A stretch of DNA of 64,000 nt from CAZXYS01 sp964645005 (lineage in GTDB: Bacteria > Bacteroidota > Ignavibacteria > Kapaibacteriales > UBA2268): positions 51,853-115,852 of the forward strand of contig CAZXYS010000007.1 in the NCBI GenBank assembly GCA_964645005.1, written 5' to 3'. Below, piece by piece: positions 6,899-16,001 of the stretch (the first letter of the stretch is position 1; each line of letters begins with the position of its first letter). The notes beneath the pieces were generated by a model. The model was not told the origin of the DNA. It saw nothing but the letters and a program-made list of their open reading frames with translations, and did no database searches. Position numbers and translations under genes: made by a program.

Positions 6899-9337
6899 TT
6901 AATCAACAATTATCGGAAATGCATAGGATTTTCCGGAGGTTTTTACTTTTATGATATAAAATCCGGATGAGACATCGGATACATTGATCTCAAATTCCCC
7001 TGTTTGAGTTATAGTTTCCGAATTAGTATTCTCATTAAGTATTTTCTCCTTGCCATTGGTCACTTTCGAGCCCAGAGTGTTTGTTAAAGTGACTGTTTGT
7101 TCTGGCGGCATGGAATTTGGTAAAGTCCTTGAAAAGGGTACTTTGATAATATTTTCAGCAGGATTGGGATACGGGTCAGCTATAGCAAAGCTGTAATCTC
7201 CGTCAATGATTGTTTTCAGACGAATAGGCGTTTCGCATCGGGTTGTGCCATAGTAATCCTCAGCAATCCCAATACCTTCCACAGGCACAGAATGGAGCCA
7301 GCATGTATCGCCGATCATTAGAGTGTCATACTGAACACCTTCTTTCCGCGGTGTGAAACAGACTTCGAGAGATATTTGCCCTTTGGGAGGTAAAATTATC
7401 GGGAACTGGCTTTGGGGCAGCGAAAAAGCTATATTGTGCTTAATGAAGACATCATTGATATTAACGGGATAATCGCTTCGGTTGCTGATCTTAACAGGAC
7501 CACAGACTATCGAAGGATAGACTGTTTCATCGAAGTAATACCCTCTGCCTTCTTTATCGAATGATATAATCAGATCGTTAGTGTCATTCCGGAAGCGTAC
7601 TTCGACCGTATCAGATTCATTAGTGCAGCCATTAGAATTAGTTACTCTAATAAAGTATCTGCCTGATTCTTTAACAACGATAGTAAGAGAGCTGTCTTTC
7701 AGGTCTTTAGGTTTACCGCCGGATTGAATGTCATCGATCGGAAAGTAATGCCAGCTAAATGATTGAGTTTGAACATGAGCTGTTATCATTACGGAATCAC
7801 CAAGACACGGATCTTTCCTGCCGGTAACAGTAAGTTCAGGCTTGGGATTGGGAAGGAAATTAACTTCTCTGCTTTCTGTCCAGGTGCATCCGTTTGTATC
7901 TATCACAGTGACTTCATAGACGCCGGATTCGGTTACTTCAATTTTTCCGGTGGTGTCGCCGGTGGACCAGTTAACAATTTCAAAATTTTCGTAATTGATA
8001 TTAAATTCAACAGTATCTCCTACACAAAGAGGATTGGGGGATGATATTGATAAGATATTTTCAGGTCGTTTATGAAAAGACATACGGATTTTATTAGAGA
8101 AATTCCAGTTGCATGAATCAATACCGGCACGCACCCAGTATTCGCCGGGCTCGCTTACTGTGATACTTCGGGTTGTGTCGTTTGTTGACCATAATATATA
8201 CGGATAATCTTCATCCGGAAACAGAGTTAGTTCTTCTCCCCTGCATATAACAGTATCTCCTATAGCTGAAATAGTTGGAGAGATAGTATCCGGTAAGTTT
8301 TGGTATCTGTAGACTCCCGTTCCGGCTATAAAACCAGTGGTGTCGTCAATGAACCAGATGTCATCAGTGTGTTTTTCAACGGTTAGCCCGCAATTGATCT
8401 TACTCCATGTAACTCCACCATCAGTGGTCAAATAGACTGCCTGATTTTCCCCGATAGCCCAACCGGTTTTCTCATCAAGGAGAAAAGCGCCGAACATTCT
8501 ATTACCAGTTATGTATTCTCTCCAGTTATTGCCATTGTCAGTTGTCATTCTCATGCCGCCATGATCGTTATGACCCATACACCCGCCAGCAAATGGAACA
8601 AGAAAAGAATTACCTATATGTGTTATCTCCTCCTGCCAATCATTCTCCCCGGATTTTACGAATATTTCCCAGGTTTTACCGGAATCGGCTGTAGTCCAGA
8701 TATACCCGCTGCTAACAGCATAACCGGAGCCCCCAGGATAAAGAATAACATCTGTCATGCCGGTATTAGGTAAATCAGTTTTGAATACACTCCATGAAGC
8801 GCCGCCGTCAGTAGTTCGCCAGAATTGTTGATAATAGCCATTGCCTTGTTTTGCTGCGCAACCTCCGCCGACAACAACACCGTAGTTTTCGTTCAGAAAG
8901 TAATTCCCCCATAAATTGAATTGATATTTATCAAAACCATAGGAATAAAAGTCTGGGGTAATGTCATCCCATGAAGCGCCGCCATCGGTGGATTTGAAAA
9001 TTCTATCCGGTAAACCCAAACTGCTGTTAGAACCTGATGTATAGCCAATTCTTTTATTAACGAAAAAAATACTTTCCAACTGATCCATATATGGGATTTC
9101 CAATCCCTGCCAGGTTTCGCCGCCATCGGTTGTTCGAATAACCGTTCCCTGATATCCGCAAACCCATCCATAATCCGGATCGGATTCGAGAAAGAACACA
9201 TCTAAAAATGTCGTATCATCAAGGTTTTTAGGTATCGTAGTTATCCTTTCCCACTGAGCAAATATCTGAAGTGTAGCAGCAATGATAAAAAAGCTAAGTA
9301 AGACAAAGAATCTATTTTTTTGAAATTTTTTATTCAT
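6899..9337 (-). CDS. Secreted BNR/YCF48-type repeat protein with type IX sorting domain
   Basis: The 812-residue protein has a signal peptide (residues ~1-28, ending IFAQ). Beta-propeller-like repeats follow with the recurring core TTDGGxTW (residues ~40-340), of the kind found in YCF48/sialidase-like proteins. The middle holds several Ig-like or PKD-like beta modules (WSTGDTTGKIEVTESGVYEV). The C-terminus has a Por secretion-type module with DPYPNPAENIIKVPF and ends GFYIIKVKTSGKSYAFPIIV. It should cross the outer membrane through the type IX system and be surface-attached or released. A good RBS (AAGGAATT) precedes the ATG. The ligand is unknown. Confidence 0.85.
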   Translation of the reverse strand: MNKKFQKNRFFVLLSFFIIAATLQIFAQWERITTIPKNLDDTTFLDVFFLESDPDYGWVCGYQGTVIRTTDGGETWQGLEIPYMDQLESIFFVNKRIGYTSGSNSSLGLPDRIFKSTDGGASWDDITPDFYSYGFDKYQFNLWGNYFLNENYGVVVGGGCAAKQGNGYYQQFWRTTDGGASWSVFKTDLPNTGMTDVILYPGGSGYAVSSGYIWTTADSGKTWEIFVKSGENDWQEEITHIGNSFLVPFAGGCMGHNDHGGMRMTTDNGNNWREYITGNRMFGAFLLDEKTGWAIGENQAVYLTTDGGVTWSKINCGLTVEKHTDDIWFIDDTTGFIAGTGVYRYQNLPDTISPTISAIGDTVICRGEELTLFPDEDYPYILWSTNDTTRSITVSEPGEYWVRAGIDSCNWNFSNKIRMSFHKRPENILSISSPNPLCVGDTVEFNINYENFEIVNWSTGDTTGKIEVTESGVYEVTVIDTNGCTWTESREVNFLPNPKPELTVTGRKDPCLGDSVMITAHVQTQSFSWHYFPIDDIQSGGKPKDLKDSSLTIVVKESGRYFIRVTNSNGCTNESDTVEVRFRNDTNDLIISFDKEGRGYYFDETVYPSIVCGPVKISNRSDYPVNINDVFIKHNIAFSLPQSQFPIILPPKGQISLEVCFTPRKEGVQYDTLMIGDTCWLHSVPVEGIGIAEDYYGTTRCETPIRLKTIIDGDYSFAIADPYPNPAENIIKVPFSRTLPNSMPPEQTVTLTNTLGSKVTNGKEKILNENTNSETITQTGEFEINVSDVSSGFYIIKVKTSGKSYAFPIIVD

Positions 9338-9690
9338 CGTAATTCCTTTTTTATTTTAAGGATTGACTACTATATAGACAAATTAAAAGGAATTTTGTTA
9401 CTAATTTTTGTTAGAATTTTAGATTTTATTTCTTATTTTTCATTAAGACACTGATTAGATCGGTGATTATTTTGATATTCACTTGAAGCTAACAAAAAAT
9501 TAACAAAAGCAAGGGAAATTTTAAGGAATCATAATAAAAATAAAAAAAATTGAATTTATAATTTATTGAAACGCATAATGATTGAAACTTCCAAGAAAAA
9601 AAAGTTCGAATTTTTTAATATTATGTTTGTGATTTTTAAAAAAATATTACAAATTACGGTTAGTAAAAATTGAGTACATGACAATTTTGT

Positions 9691-9777
9691 TCGGGGGCAT
9701 CCGGTACCGAAGACTAGCCGGAAAACATAAAAATACCTTCGAAAATTAACGGAAACATATTTTCGGGTGTTTTTTTG
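9691..9777 (+). ncRNA. Candidate small RNA or attenuating leader ending in an intrinsic terminator
   Basis: A G+C-rich patch TCGGGGGCATCCGG, with TCCGG (9700-9704) able to pair with CCGGA (9718-9722), stands out from AT-rich surroundings. It is followed by a hairpin in which AAAAATACC and CGAAAA (9729-9745) pair with TTTTCGGGTGTTTTT (9760 onward). The hairpin has a 2-nt TT bulge and runs into seven Ts (9770-9776). The terminator ends about 106 bp before the dnaA start. It could be a short independent RNA or a premature termination signal for dnaA. The loop does not match SRP RNA, tmRNA or a riboswitch that I know. Confidence 0.4.
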
Positions 9778-9830
9778 TCTCTAATCTTAAAAGAAGACCC
9801 AAAAAACTGAATCGGATTACTGAAATAGAG

Positions 9831-9870
9831 GTTATTCAAACGGTTGAATAACAGTTGTTGAATATAACCT
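9831..9870 (+). promoter_or_regulatory. Inverted repeat with DnaA-box-like half sites before dnaA
   Basis: GTTATTCAA (9831-9839) and TTGAATAAC (9844-9852) form a perfect 9-bp inverted repeat with a 4-nt spacer. A third copy, TTGAATATAACC (9858-9869), could replace the second arm. TTATTCAAA differs by one base from the relaxed DnaA box TTATNCACA, so the element may be an autoregulatory DnaA site or an mRNA hairpin next to the RBS. The function is inferred. Confidence 0.5.
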
Positions 9871-9882
9871 GAAGGGGAAGAA

Positions 9883-11370
9883 GTGTCAAATATTAAAAGT
9901 GAAAGCTTGTCTTTGTTTCCTGAAGTGGAAACGGAAGGACAGGAGCAGCAACAACGGAATAATTTGGAACAAGCAGACCCTCAAGCTGAAATTCTATGGA
10001 ATAAATGCCTTAAAATAATTGAAGATAATGTAAATTCCCAGGTATTTAAAACATGGTTTGAACCTATATCGGCACAAAAATGGGAAAATAATCAGTTGAC
10101 AATTCTTGTGCCGAGCCAATTCTTCTTTGAATGGATTGAAGAGCACTTCTACAATCTGCTGCAGAAAACCATTAGCGAGGTGCTCGGCGACGGAGCCAAG
10201 ATTCAATACCAGGTAGTTATGGATGATACGGGTGATTCGCTGGAAAACAGGACTATCAAGCTGCCGGGCTTGCGTTATCCGCCATCCGGAGCTCAGACGA
10301 CCCTGCCATTTGCTCAAACACCTGTGCAGCATCAGGAATTTCCAACATTTCTGAATCCTCGATATTCATTTGACAATTTTATCATAGGGGAAAGCAATCA
10401 GTTAGCTCGTTCTGCTGCTATGGCAGTGGCTCAAAATCCGGGAGGCACCCGCTTCAATCCTCTTGTAATCTACGGCGCTACAGGATTGGGCAAAACTCAC
10501 TTGATCCAAGGGATTGGCAACCACATCGTGATGCATAATTCAAATTCAAGGGTGCTCTACACAAACAGTGAGCGCTTTACTATGGAGTTTGTGAATGCTA
10601 TCCAAAACAACAGAGTGAACGAATTCATCAATTTCTACAGAAGTATTGATGTACTCCTTGTCGATGATATTCAATTCTTCGGCGGGAAGGAAAAAACTCA
10701 GGATAATTTCTTCCATACGTTTAATGCGCTGCACCAAGCTGGCAAACAACTCGTGCTTACAAGTGATAAACCTCCCAAAGAGCTTGATAAGGTTGATGAA
10801 AGGCTTATATCCCGCTTCCAGTGGGGGCTCACTGTGGATATTCAGCAGCCTGACCTGGAAATGCGTATGGCAATCCTCCGCAAGAAAAGCCTTGATGAAG
10901 GATTGGATCTGCCTTCCGACACAGTAGAATATCTTGCCAGGCACGTTAAATCGAGTATACGTGAGCTTGAGGGCATTCTAATCAGTCTGATAGCAAAATT
11001 CACCCTTGACAGGCGTGAACTCAACCTTGACTTAGCAAGAGAGGTAATTCACGGTATTGTCAAGGATGATGAAGAAAAACCGCTGACAATTGATGAGATC
11101 AAGCAATTCGTGGCTAATTATTATAAGCTGGAACCGGATATGCTTAGTTCAAAATCACGCAAGCATGAGGTAGCTCTGGCAAGGCAGATGGCTATGTATC
11201 TCTCGAAACAATTGACTGATGCTTCATTAAAGATGATTGGTGCATATTTTGGGGGAAGGGATCATTCTACAGTACTTCACTCCTGCTCTATGATAGAGAA
11301 TTATCTTGTGACAGATAAAAAAGTCAAAAACGCATTTGACACTCTACTTGTAAAGATCAAGAAAATCTGA
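9883..11370 (+). CDS. dnaA: Chromosomal replication initiator protein DnaA
   Basis: The 495-residue initiator starts at GTG 9883 behind GAAGGGGAAG. Domain I spans residues ~35-110 (EILWNKCLKIIEDNV), followed by a linker rich in Pro and Gln. The AAA+ domain III has Walker A GATGLGKTH (198-206) and Walker B VLLVDDIQFF. Domain IV carries the DNA-binding signature ending FGGRDHSTVLHSC. The N-terminus has an acidic, glutamine-rich extension of about 30 residues ahead of domain I. The downstream neighbour is not dnaN but a type IX cargo gene, so the classical dnaA-dnaN order is broken here. A terminator follows 30 bp after the stop. Confidence 0.97.
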   Translation: MSNIKSESLSLFPEVETEGQEQQQRNNLEQADPQAEILWNKCLKIIEDNVNSQVFKTWFEPISAQKWENNQLTILVPSQFFFEWIEEHFYNLLQKTISEVLGDGAKIQYQVVMDDTGDSLENRTIKLPGLRYPPSGAQTTLPFAQTPVQHQEFPTFLNPRYSFDNFIIGESNQLARSAAMAVAQNPGGTRFNPLVIYGATGLGKTHLIQGIGNHIVMHNSNSRVLYTNSERFTMEFVNAIQNNRVNEFINFYRSIDVLLVDDIQFFGGKEKTQDNFFHTFNALHQAGKQLVLTSDKPPKELDKVDERLISRFQWGLTVDIQQPDLEMRMAILRKKSLDEGLDLPSDTVEYLARHVKSSIRELEGILISLIAKFTLDRRELNLDLAREVIHGIVKDDEEKPLTIDEIKQFVANYYKLEPDMLSSKSRKHEVALARQMAMYLSKQLTDASLKMIGAYFGGRDHSTVLHSCSMIENYLVTDKKVKNAFDTLLVKIKKI

Positions 11371-11398
11371 AATTTTTCCTTATATTATAAAATTAAAA

Positions 11399-11440
11399 AA
11401 AATCAGTTCGGCAGTTGATTTTAACTGACTGATTTTTTAT
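11399..11440 (+). terminator. Intrinsic terminator of dnaA
   Basis: AATCAGT (11401-11407) pairs with ACTGATT (11428-11434), with further pairing of CAGTT and AACTG inside. The stem is followed by TTTTTATTTTG, a normal Rho-independent terminator. Confidence 0.8.
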
Positions 11441-11515
11441 TTTGTAACCTTTAGGACTTTAATTGGTTAATTAACAATATAAGGTATACTAAGTTTTATA
11501 AGAGAAAGGTGAGAC

Positions 11516-13448
11516 ATGAAAAAGTATTTTACCATTTTTGCAGCAATCATTTTTGCGTCTGCAATATTGTTACCGCAAATCAGCTATTCCGTCGAGAGAA
11601 AATACATAATGTTCGACAATCTTGACTACTATGCTGATACCTGCTATGCAGCTACCCTCAGGTATCATGACAATTATAAGGATGATCTTGAGATCCGCCC
11701 ATTCAATCAGCAGACTTTCAACGAGATAAACGTAAAGGATTATGACGCCGCGATTTTTCCAATAGGAAATACCGGAAAAGGCTTCAGAGGAGAATTACCT
11801 GCATCCTATGGAACGAGATACAGCCTGAGTTCAACCGTTGGTGGTGTGAAAATTATTGACAAAATAATGGAATTTGTCAATTCGGGAACCGGTGTCATTA
11901 TCATTGCACAAAATGCTTTGAGCAGTGCGTACACCGGAGGTGATCCCAAAGTCAACAATTTATTATGGAATATTCTTGGTATAGATTACCAGGGGCAAAA
12001 ATACGAATGTGGTGATGTCACTGAATCCGGCAATACCACCGAATGGAGATGGTGGATGTTCAAAATAGAAGGAAGCCTTGAAGATCCCGTTGGAATGGGA
12101 TTGCCAAAATATTACAATGGCGGCGACGAAAGCAGCGGTCAGGCTATTGATCCATTGGCATTTTTCCTTGAAGTTGATTGGTTCAGAACAAAAGATTCTG
12201 AAAAATATCCTGTGACAGAGCGTACCATTGAAGCTGAAAGCGATACAGCCATGGGTATAAGAACTATCTACCCAGTAAATGAGGAAGACACTTCAAGGAT
12301 TTGCTTCTACAGTATGGGTTGGGAAGGCTTTGGAGGAAGATGGAAAATAAAACAAAATATGATGCTCCAGGCTATGCGCTGGGTGGTTGCAGAGGACTTT
12401 AAACCGGGTCCGAAAATTACCGCTGTCCCTAATACTCTTAACTTTGGCGGTATAGCCCTTGACAGCAGCAGAGAACTGGAAATTGAACTTCGCCATGTTG
12501 GTGTTGATGAAATGGAGATTTATTACGCAACGCTTGATGAATTTACAATTGAACCATGGGATTCAGAGGCATTTTCAATAACAGAAGGGGGAGTCGAAAA
12601 AGGAGATGATCCCGTAATACTCCAACCCGGGGAGTCGCACATCTTAAAAGTAAAATTCGAGCCGGATGTAGGTGAAAAACATTATGCACAGGAATTGATC
12701 ATTGAATACAACAAAGATCATAGCGGTGAAGATGATTTCCCGGATTTGACGCTTTATATTGAAGGGACCGGCGGCGAAGAGAAACCCGAAGGCGGCTATT
12801 TTACAACTAACTACGAAAGCAATACTATTAGCTTTGGAACTGTTACAAATGACGGCGGTTCTGTTGATAAAACGTTGACTTTAAAAAATGAGGGGCAAGC
12901 AGCAATATTTGTCAGAAAATATATTCCTGATGAATATAACGAAGAAACAGCTTTCACATTCAGAGAGCAGATTACAAATCCAACTACCCTGGATTTCGAA
13001 GAATCATTTGATCTTACTATAAGATTTTTCCCTCAGGATCCTAATACGGAATACAATGCCAAACTTAAACTTGAAGTTGACAAAGCGACCAATGGCAACG
13101 AATTCTGGCTGGATTTGGTTGGAAAATCCNNNNNNNNNNGGACCTTGGACAAGCGTTCCTTCGCAGGCTGCTACCGATGATGGTTTGCTTACTGTGAAAG
13201 TTGCTCCCAATCCTGCTGAAGACAATTTCAATATTGAATACATTATCAATGGAGACAGGGAAAGGAATATAGAGATGTTCCTTGTGGATGTTACCGGCAA
13301 GAGTGTCGCAGAGCTTAAAAACGGAGTATTCATGCCAGGGACTTACCATATAAACAGGAATACGGATAATTTATCTGCCGGAAATTATTATCTGATTGCA
13401 AAAATGGCTGAGCAATCGATAAGCGTGCCGGTAGTGATAATGAAGTAA
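11516..13448 (+). CDS. Secreted type IX cargo protein with ThuA/GATase-like and ASH-type domains, interrupted by an assembly gap
   Basis: The N-terminal part (residues 1-538, before the Ns) has a signal peptide ending PQISYSV. Next comes an alpha/beta domain that recalls ThuA or class-I amidotransferase-like folds (DYDAAIFPIGNTGKGF, GTGVIIIAQNAL). At least two ASH/choice-of-anchor-type beta modules follow (NTLNFGGIALDSSRELEIEL, then NTISFGTVTNDGGSVDKTL). After the Ns the frame resumes with a Por sorting domain (VKVAPNPAEDNFNIEYIING ... GNYYLIAKMAEQSISVPVVI). The two parts are in register only if the real gap is a multiple of three bases. The RBS is GAGAAAGGTGAG. The function is unknown; the ThuA assignment is tentative. 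Confidence 0.8.
13130..13139. other. Assembly gap (10 Ns)
   Basis: Ten consecutive unknown bases interrupt the coding sequence of the type IX cargo gene. The true distance is not known. Confidence 0.99.
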
Positions 13449-13464
13449 ACATTATTACTTAGAA

Positions 13465-13521
13465 GAGACTGTCATATAAGTGGTAATTCATGTCATCCTT
13501 CGATTCTGCTTAGTGTGACAT
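13465..13521. repeat. Solo MITE-like end plus palindromic repeat
   Basis: GAGACTGTCATATAAGT (13465-13481) resembles the terminal repeats of the elements at 26633-26780 and 47295-47457. It is followed by ATGTCA...TGACAT (13490-13521), a relative of the repeat at 3901. No second end is visible, so this looks like a degraded copy. Confidence 0.45.
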
Positions 13522-13553
13522 TATTATTTTCAAGGGCATCTTTTCCAACAGCT

Positions 13554-14498
13554 ATGAAAAAAATAATTCGATTTTTGATAGAGCATATCCGGGATGAATT
13601 CCATCCCGGATATTATTTTTTGACTTTTCTATATCTTGGAATTGCTATCTATCTAAACTATGCCCACGATCTAAAACAAATCCACATTGACAATTATTAC
13701 GGCGAGGCTTCCCAATACCTCCGATATTTCATATTATTTTCCTTGAGCTATTATCTACCCGCATTTTTGTATGCGTTATTCAATAAAGATCATGAAGCAA
13801 TTAAAAAGCCGGCTTTCTGGGGGATAAGTCTTTTTACTTTGATTGTACTGGCTGCGGACAGCGCTTCATCCACAATTTATTATGACCTCAAGATAATATT
13901 CGGTATACCACGCAGTATGCTTCGCTGGACTTTCTATCTGTTCACTTCCTTTCATCAAGCGGTAATGTTTACCGTTCCCATCATTTTCTACAAAATATTA
14001 TTTGACAATAATGAAAAAAAGTTTTACGGTCTGACAGCAAAGAACTTCGATCTCAAGCCATATTTCACCATGCTTCTTATCATGGCGCCATTCATCGTGT
14101 TAGCTTCCTACCAGCCTGATTTCATGGCTAAATACCCAGTCTACACACCCGGATATTCCATAGAAAAACATATGCTGCCATGGCTGGCAGCCGGAAGTTT
14201 TGAATTCAGTTATGCCATTCGATTTTTCACTATTGAAATATTTTTCCGCGGATTTATGGTTATTGGAATATCCCGATTGATAGGTCATCGTGCTGTGATG
14301 CCAATGGCAGTTCTTTACTCACTCTGGCATTTTGGGAAGCCGCTGGCAGAAACCATAAGCGCTTTCTTTGGCGGTTATCTGCTTGGAGTTATAGCATTTA
14401 GAACGAAGTCTATCTGGGGTGGTGTTATTGCACATATCGGCATAGCACTTATGATGGAATTAGCTGCTTATTTGCAGATATACGGAATTATGCCCTGA
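13554..14498 (+). CDS. CPBP family intramembrane metalloprotease (CAAX-like)
   Basis: This integral membrane protein of 314 residues has about eight hydrophobic segments and a C-terminal CPBP/Abi domain. Motif I reads IEIFFRG, with a single Glu then FR, motif II is LYSLWHFG with the catalytic His, and motif III is IAHIGIAL. The family cleaves prenylated proteins or peptides, and in bacteria is often linked to bacteriocin immunity or stress. The canonical motif I is EExxxR; here the first Glu is Ile, so activity should not be taken for granted. I chose ATG 13554 (MKKIIRFLIEH) rather than the upstream 13515 codon because the extra residues lie in an intergenic repeat. Confidence 0.8.
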   Translation: MKKIIRFLIEHIRDEFHPGYYFLTFLYLGIAIYLNYAHDLKQIHIDNYYGEASQYLRYFILFSLSYYLPAFLYALFNKDHEAIKKPAFWGISLFTLIVLAADSASSTIYYDLKIIFGIPRSMLRWTFYLFTSFHQAVMFTVPIIFYKILFDNNEKKFYGLTAKNFDLKPYFTMLLIMAPFIVLASYQPDFMAKYPVYTPGYSIEKHMLPWLAAGSFEFSYAIRFFTIEIFFRGFMVIGISRLIGHRAVMPMAVLYSLWHFGKPLAETISAFFGGYLLGVIAFRTKSIWGGVIAHIGIALMMELAAYLQIYGIMP

Positions 14499-14820
14499 TC
14501 AGCATTTTAAAGAACGAAGTAAAATACTATTCGATTATTAAAATTTATTTTCTTTAGTAAACTTTGAAAAAAATATCAAATTTAATATTTTTAATTAAAA
14601 CTAATAATTAAATATACTTTTCGTCGCTTTTAATAAAGGCAATGTATGATTGCTTTCTTTCTTTAAATACTTTTAAAAAATAAACAGGTGTGAAACCACA
14701 TTCTTTATCGGATTCATTCAATATTTTACCAATCTTTGAAAAAAAAGTAATTATCGTATTTATCTTAATGATAAAATTGTTATAAACTTTCAATATGTAA
14801 AACAATTTAAGAGGAATTAT
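14499..14820. other. AT-rich spacer
   Basis: The spacer is about 80% A+T. A 65-codon minus-strand frame at 14608-14805 has an unremarkable Lys/Ile/Phe-rich product and no RBS that I trust, so it is not called. The usp gene has a good GAGGAATT RBS just upstream of 14821. Confidence 0.5.
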
Positions 14821-15279
14821 ATGTATAAGTTTTCAAACATATTATTACCTACTGATTTTTCTGACAATTTCGAAATAGCCTTAAATTATGGCAAGGAAAT
14901 GGCAAAATCAATAGGTTCTACACTTCATTTATTGCATACTGTAGAGACAATTATTGTCCCGAGCGAAGTTGTCTTTGCCCCGCATGCTAAAATTGTAGAC
15001 ATAGAGAATCAAATCAAAGAGTATGCGGAAAATAAGCTTAAGGAAATATCCGATGAGCTTGAATCCGAAGGTTTCAATGTAAAGAGTTCAATAACTGAGG
15101 GCAAGCCTGACGAAGAAATAGTAAAATACGCCGAGGAAAACAATATTGACCTGATTTGCATTGCTGCACACGGCAAAAGCGGCATAGAACATTTTCTGCT
15201 TGGAAGTACCACTGAAAAAGTATTGAGGACTGCTCCATGTCCTGTTATAGCTGCCAAAATGGCAAAACAAAATATGTAA
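14821..15279 (+). CDS. Universal stress protein, UspA family
   Basis: The 152-residue single-domain Usp begins YKFSNILLPTDFSDNFEIAL. It ends with the nucleotide-binding motif GKSGIEHFLLGSTTEKVLRT followed by APCPVIA. The GxxG-9x-G(S/T) pattern indicates an ATP-binding type. Such proteins respond to starvation, oxygen or redox stress. It stands alone between AT-rich spacers and has its own RBS (AAGAGGAATTAT). Confidence 0.93.
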   Translation: MYKFSNILLPTDFSDNFEIALNYGKEMAKSIGSTLHLLHTVETIIVPSEVVFAPHAKIVDIENQIKEYAENKLKEISDELESEGFNVKSSITEGKPDEEIVKYAEENNIDLICIAAHGKSGIEHFLLGSTTEKVLRTAPCPVIAAKMAKQNM

Positions 15280-15315
15280 TTTCCATACAATAATTTTATT
15301 ACTTCCACTTTATAT

Positions 15316-15323
15316 TATATTTG
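15316..15323 (+). promoter_or_regulatory. Candidate -7 element (TAnnTTTG) of rpoZ
   Basis: TATATTTG fits the FCB -7 consensus and lies 35 bp before the rpoZ start. The -33 region has only TTTT at the right distance, so the promoter call is moderate. Confidence 0.4.
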
Positions 15324-15357
15324 GAAATAAATATTATTTATTAAAACCAGAAGTAAT

Positions 15358-15729
15358 ATGGAAAAAGAACTCGACAAATCATACGCCAATCCCCTGACGG
15401 TCAGAGCTAAAGCATCTGATGAAGCTCGGGTACACCAAACAATTTGTGCTCTTAGCGCAAGAGCAAGACAAATCAATGAGGATATTAGATTGGAACTGGA
15501 TGACGCTCTGTCTGAATTTCATTTCGAAGGTGATTTGGACAAAAATAATAATAACAGCACTGAACGCACCGATGATACTTTTGAAAAGATGGAAAGAATA
15601 AGGATAGTTCAAAGATTTGAAAAACTTCCGAAACCGACTTTCATAGCTATGAGAGAATTCGATCAGGGTAAACTCCGCTATGAACTTAATGAGGAAGAAG
15701 GCAGATTTGAAAAGTTCGAAGATAAGTAA
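15358..15729 (+). CDS. rpoZ: DNA-directed RNA polymerase omega subunit
   Basis: The 123-residue protein matches the omega/Rpb6 family as found in Bacteroidota. An N-terminal helix reads HQTICALSARARQINEDIRL, and the diagnostic C-terminal block is FEKLPKPTFIAMREFDQGKL. Omega helps fold and hold the beta-prime subunit. Between the two blocks there is an extra acidic, asparagine-rich linker (GDLDKNNNNSTERTDD) of about 20 residues, longer than I expect for the family. It is a single gene closed by a strong terminator. Confidence 0.85.
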   Translation: MEKELDKSYANPLTVRAKASDEARVHQTICALSARARQINEDIRLELDDALSEFHFEGDLDKNNNNSTERTDDTFEKMERIRIVQRFEKLPKPTFIAMREFDQGKLRYELNEEEGRFEKFEDK

Positions 15730-15743
15730 GCAAGCGTAGAGAA

Positions 15744-15780
15744 TGTGCCACACTTACACCAAAGGTGTGGCACAATTTAT
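15744..15780 (+). terminator. Intrinsic terminator of rpoZ
   Basis: TGTGCCACACTT (15744-15755) pairs with AAGGTGTGGCACA (15762-15774) with one bulge, and is followed by ATTTATTTTAAT. Confidence 0.8.
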
Positions 15781-15786
15781 TTTAAT

Positions 15787-15984
15787 CTATTTCTCAAGAC
15801 TTTCCAAAATCACCGAATTCTTCACTTCCTCCCAATTCAGATCAATTTTTTTCTCTTCAAATCCATCTTTTAACTCGTATTCCAAAGCAGATCGTATTCT
15901 TATGTCATTATGAGGATGGGTTGCTATTATTTCGAGATTTTTGGCATAACCCTTTCCCTCATCATTCAGCCTTTTAATTTGGAA
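15787..15984 (-). pseudogene. C-terminal remnant of an unidentified gene
   Basis: On the minus strand an open frame of 65 codons runs from a stop at 15985-15987 to TAG at 15787-15789 and contains no ATG in the first part. The product (LEIIATHPHNDIRIRSALEY, then an acidic DLNWEEVKNSVILE tail) reads like genuine protein with balanced codon use. It is therefore likely to be the 3' end of a deleted gene. It sits between two terminators, and no family is recognised. Confidence 0.4.
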
Positions 15985-16001
15985 TTATATTTTTAGCAAT
16001 A

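Larger units (their letters stand above)
9338..9882. other. 545-bp AT-rich spacer upstream of dnaA
   Basis: This stretch separates divergent starts (type IX cargo gene and dnaA). The first 330 bp are over 75% A+T and show no gene. The last 190 bp hold a G+C-rich patch, a terminator-like hairpin and an inverted repeat, listed separately. No cluster of canonical TTATCCACA boxes is seen, so this spacer is not an obvious oriC. Confidence 0.6.

Noticed and set aside
9691..9777. SRP RNA (4.5S) or a known riboswitch upstream of dnaA
   Set aside because: The apical GGAAG/AGCAG motif of SRP RNA is absent, and no known riboswitch core was recognised. It is therefore reported only as a candidate structured RNA.
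14608..14805. 65-codon minus-strand frame before the usp gene
   Set aside because: The product is Lys/Ile/Phe-rich as expected for AT-rich DNA, there is no convincing RBS, and there is no family resemblance.
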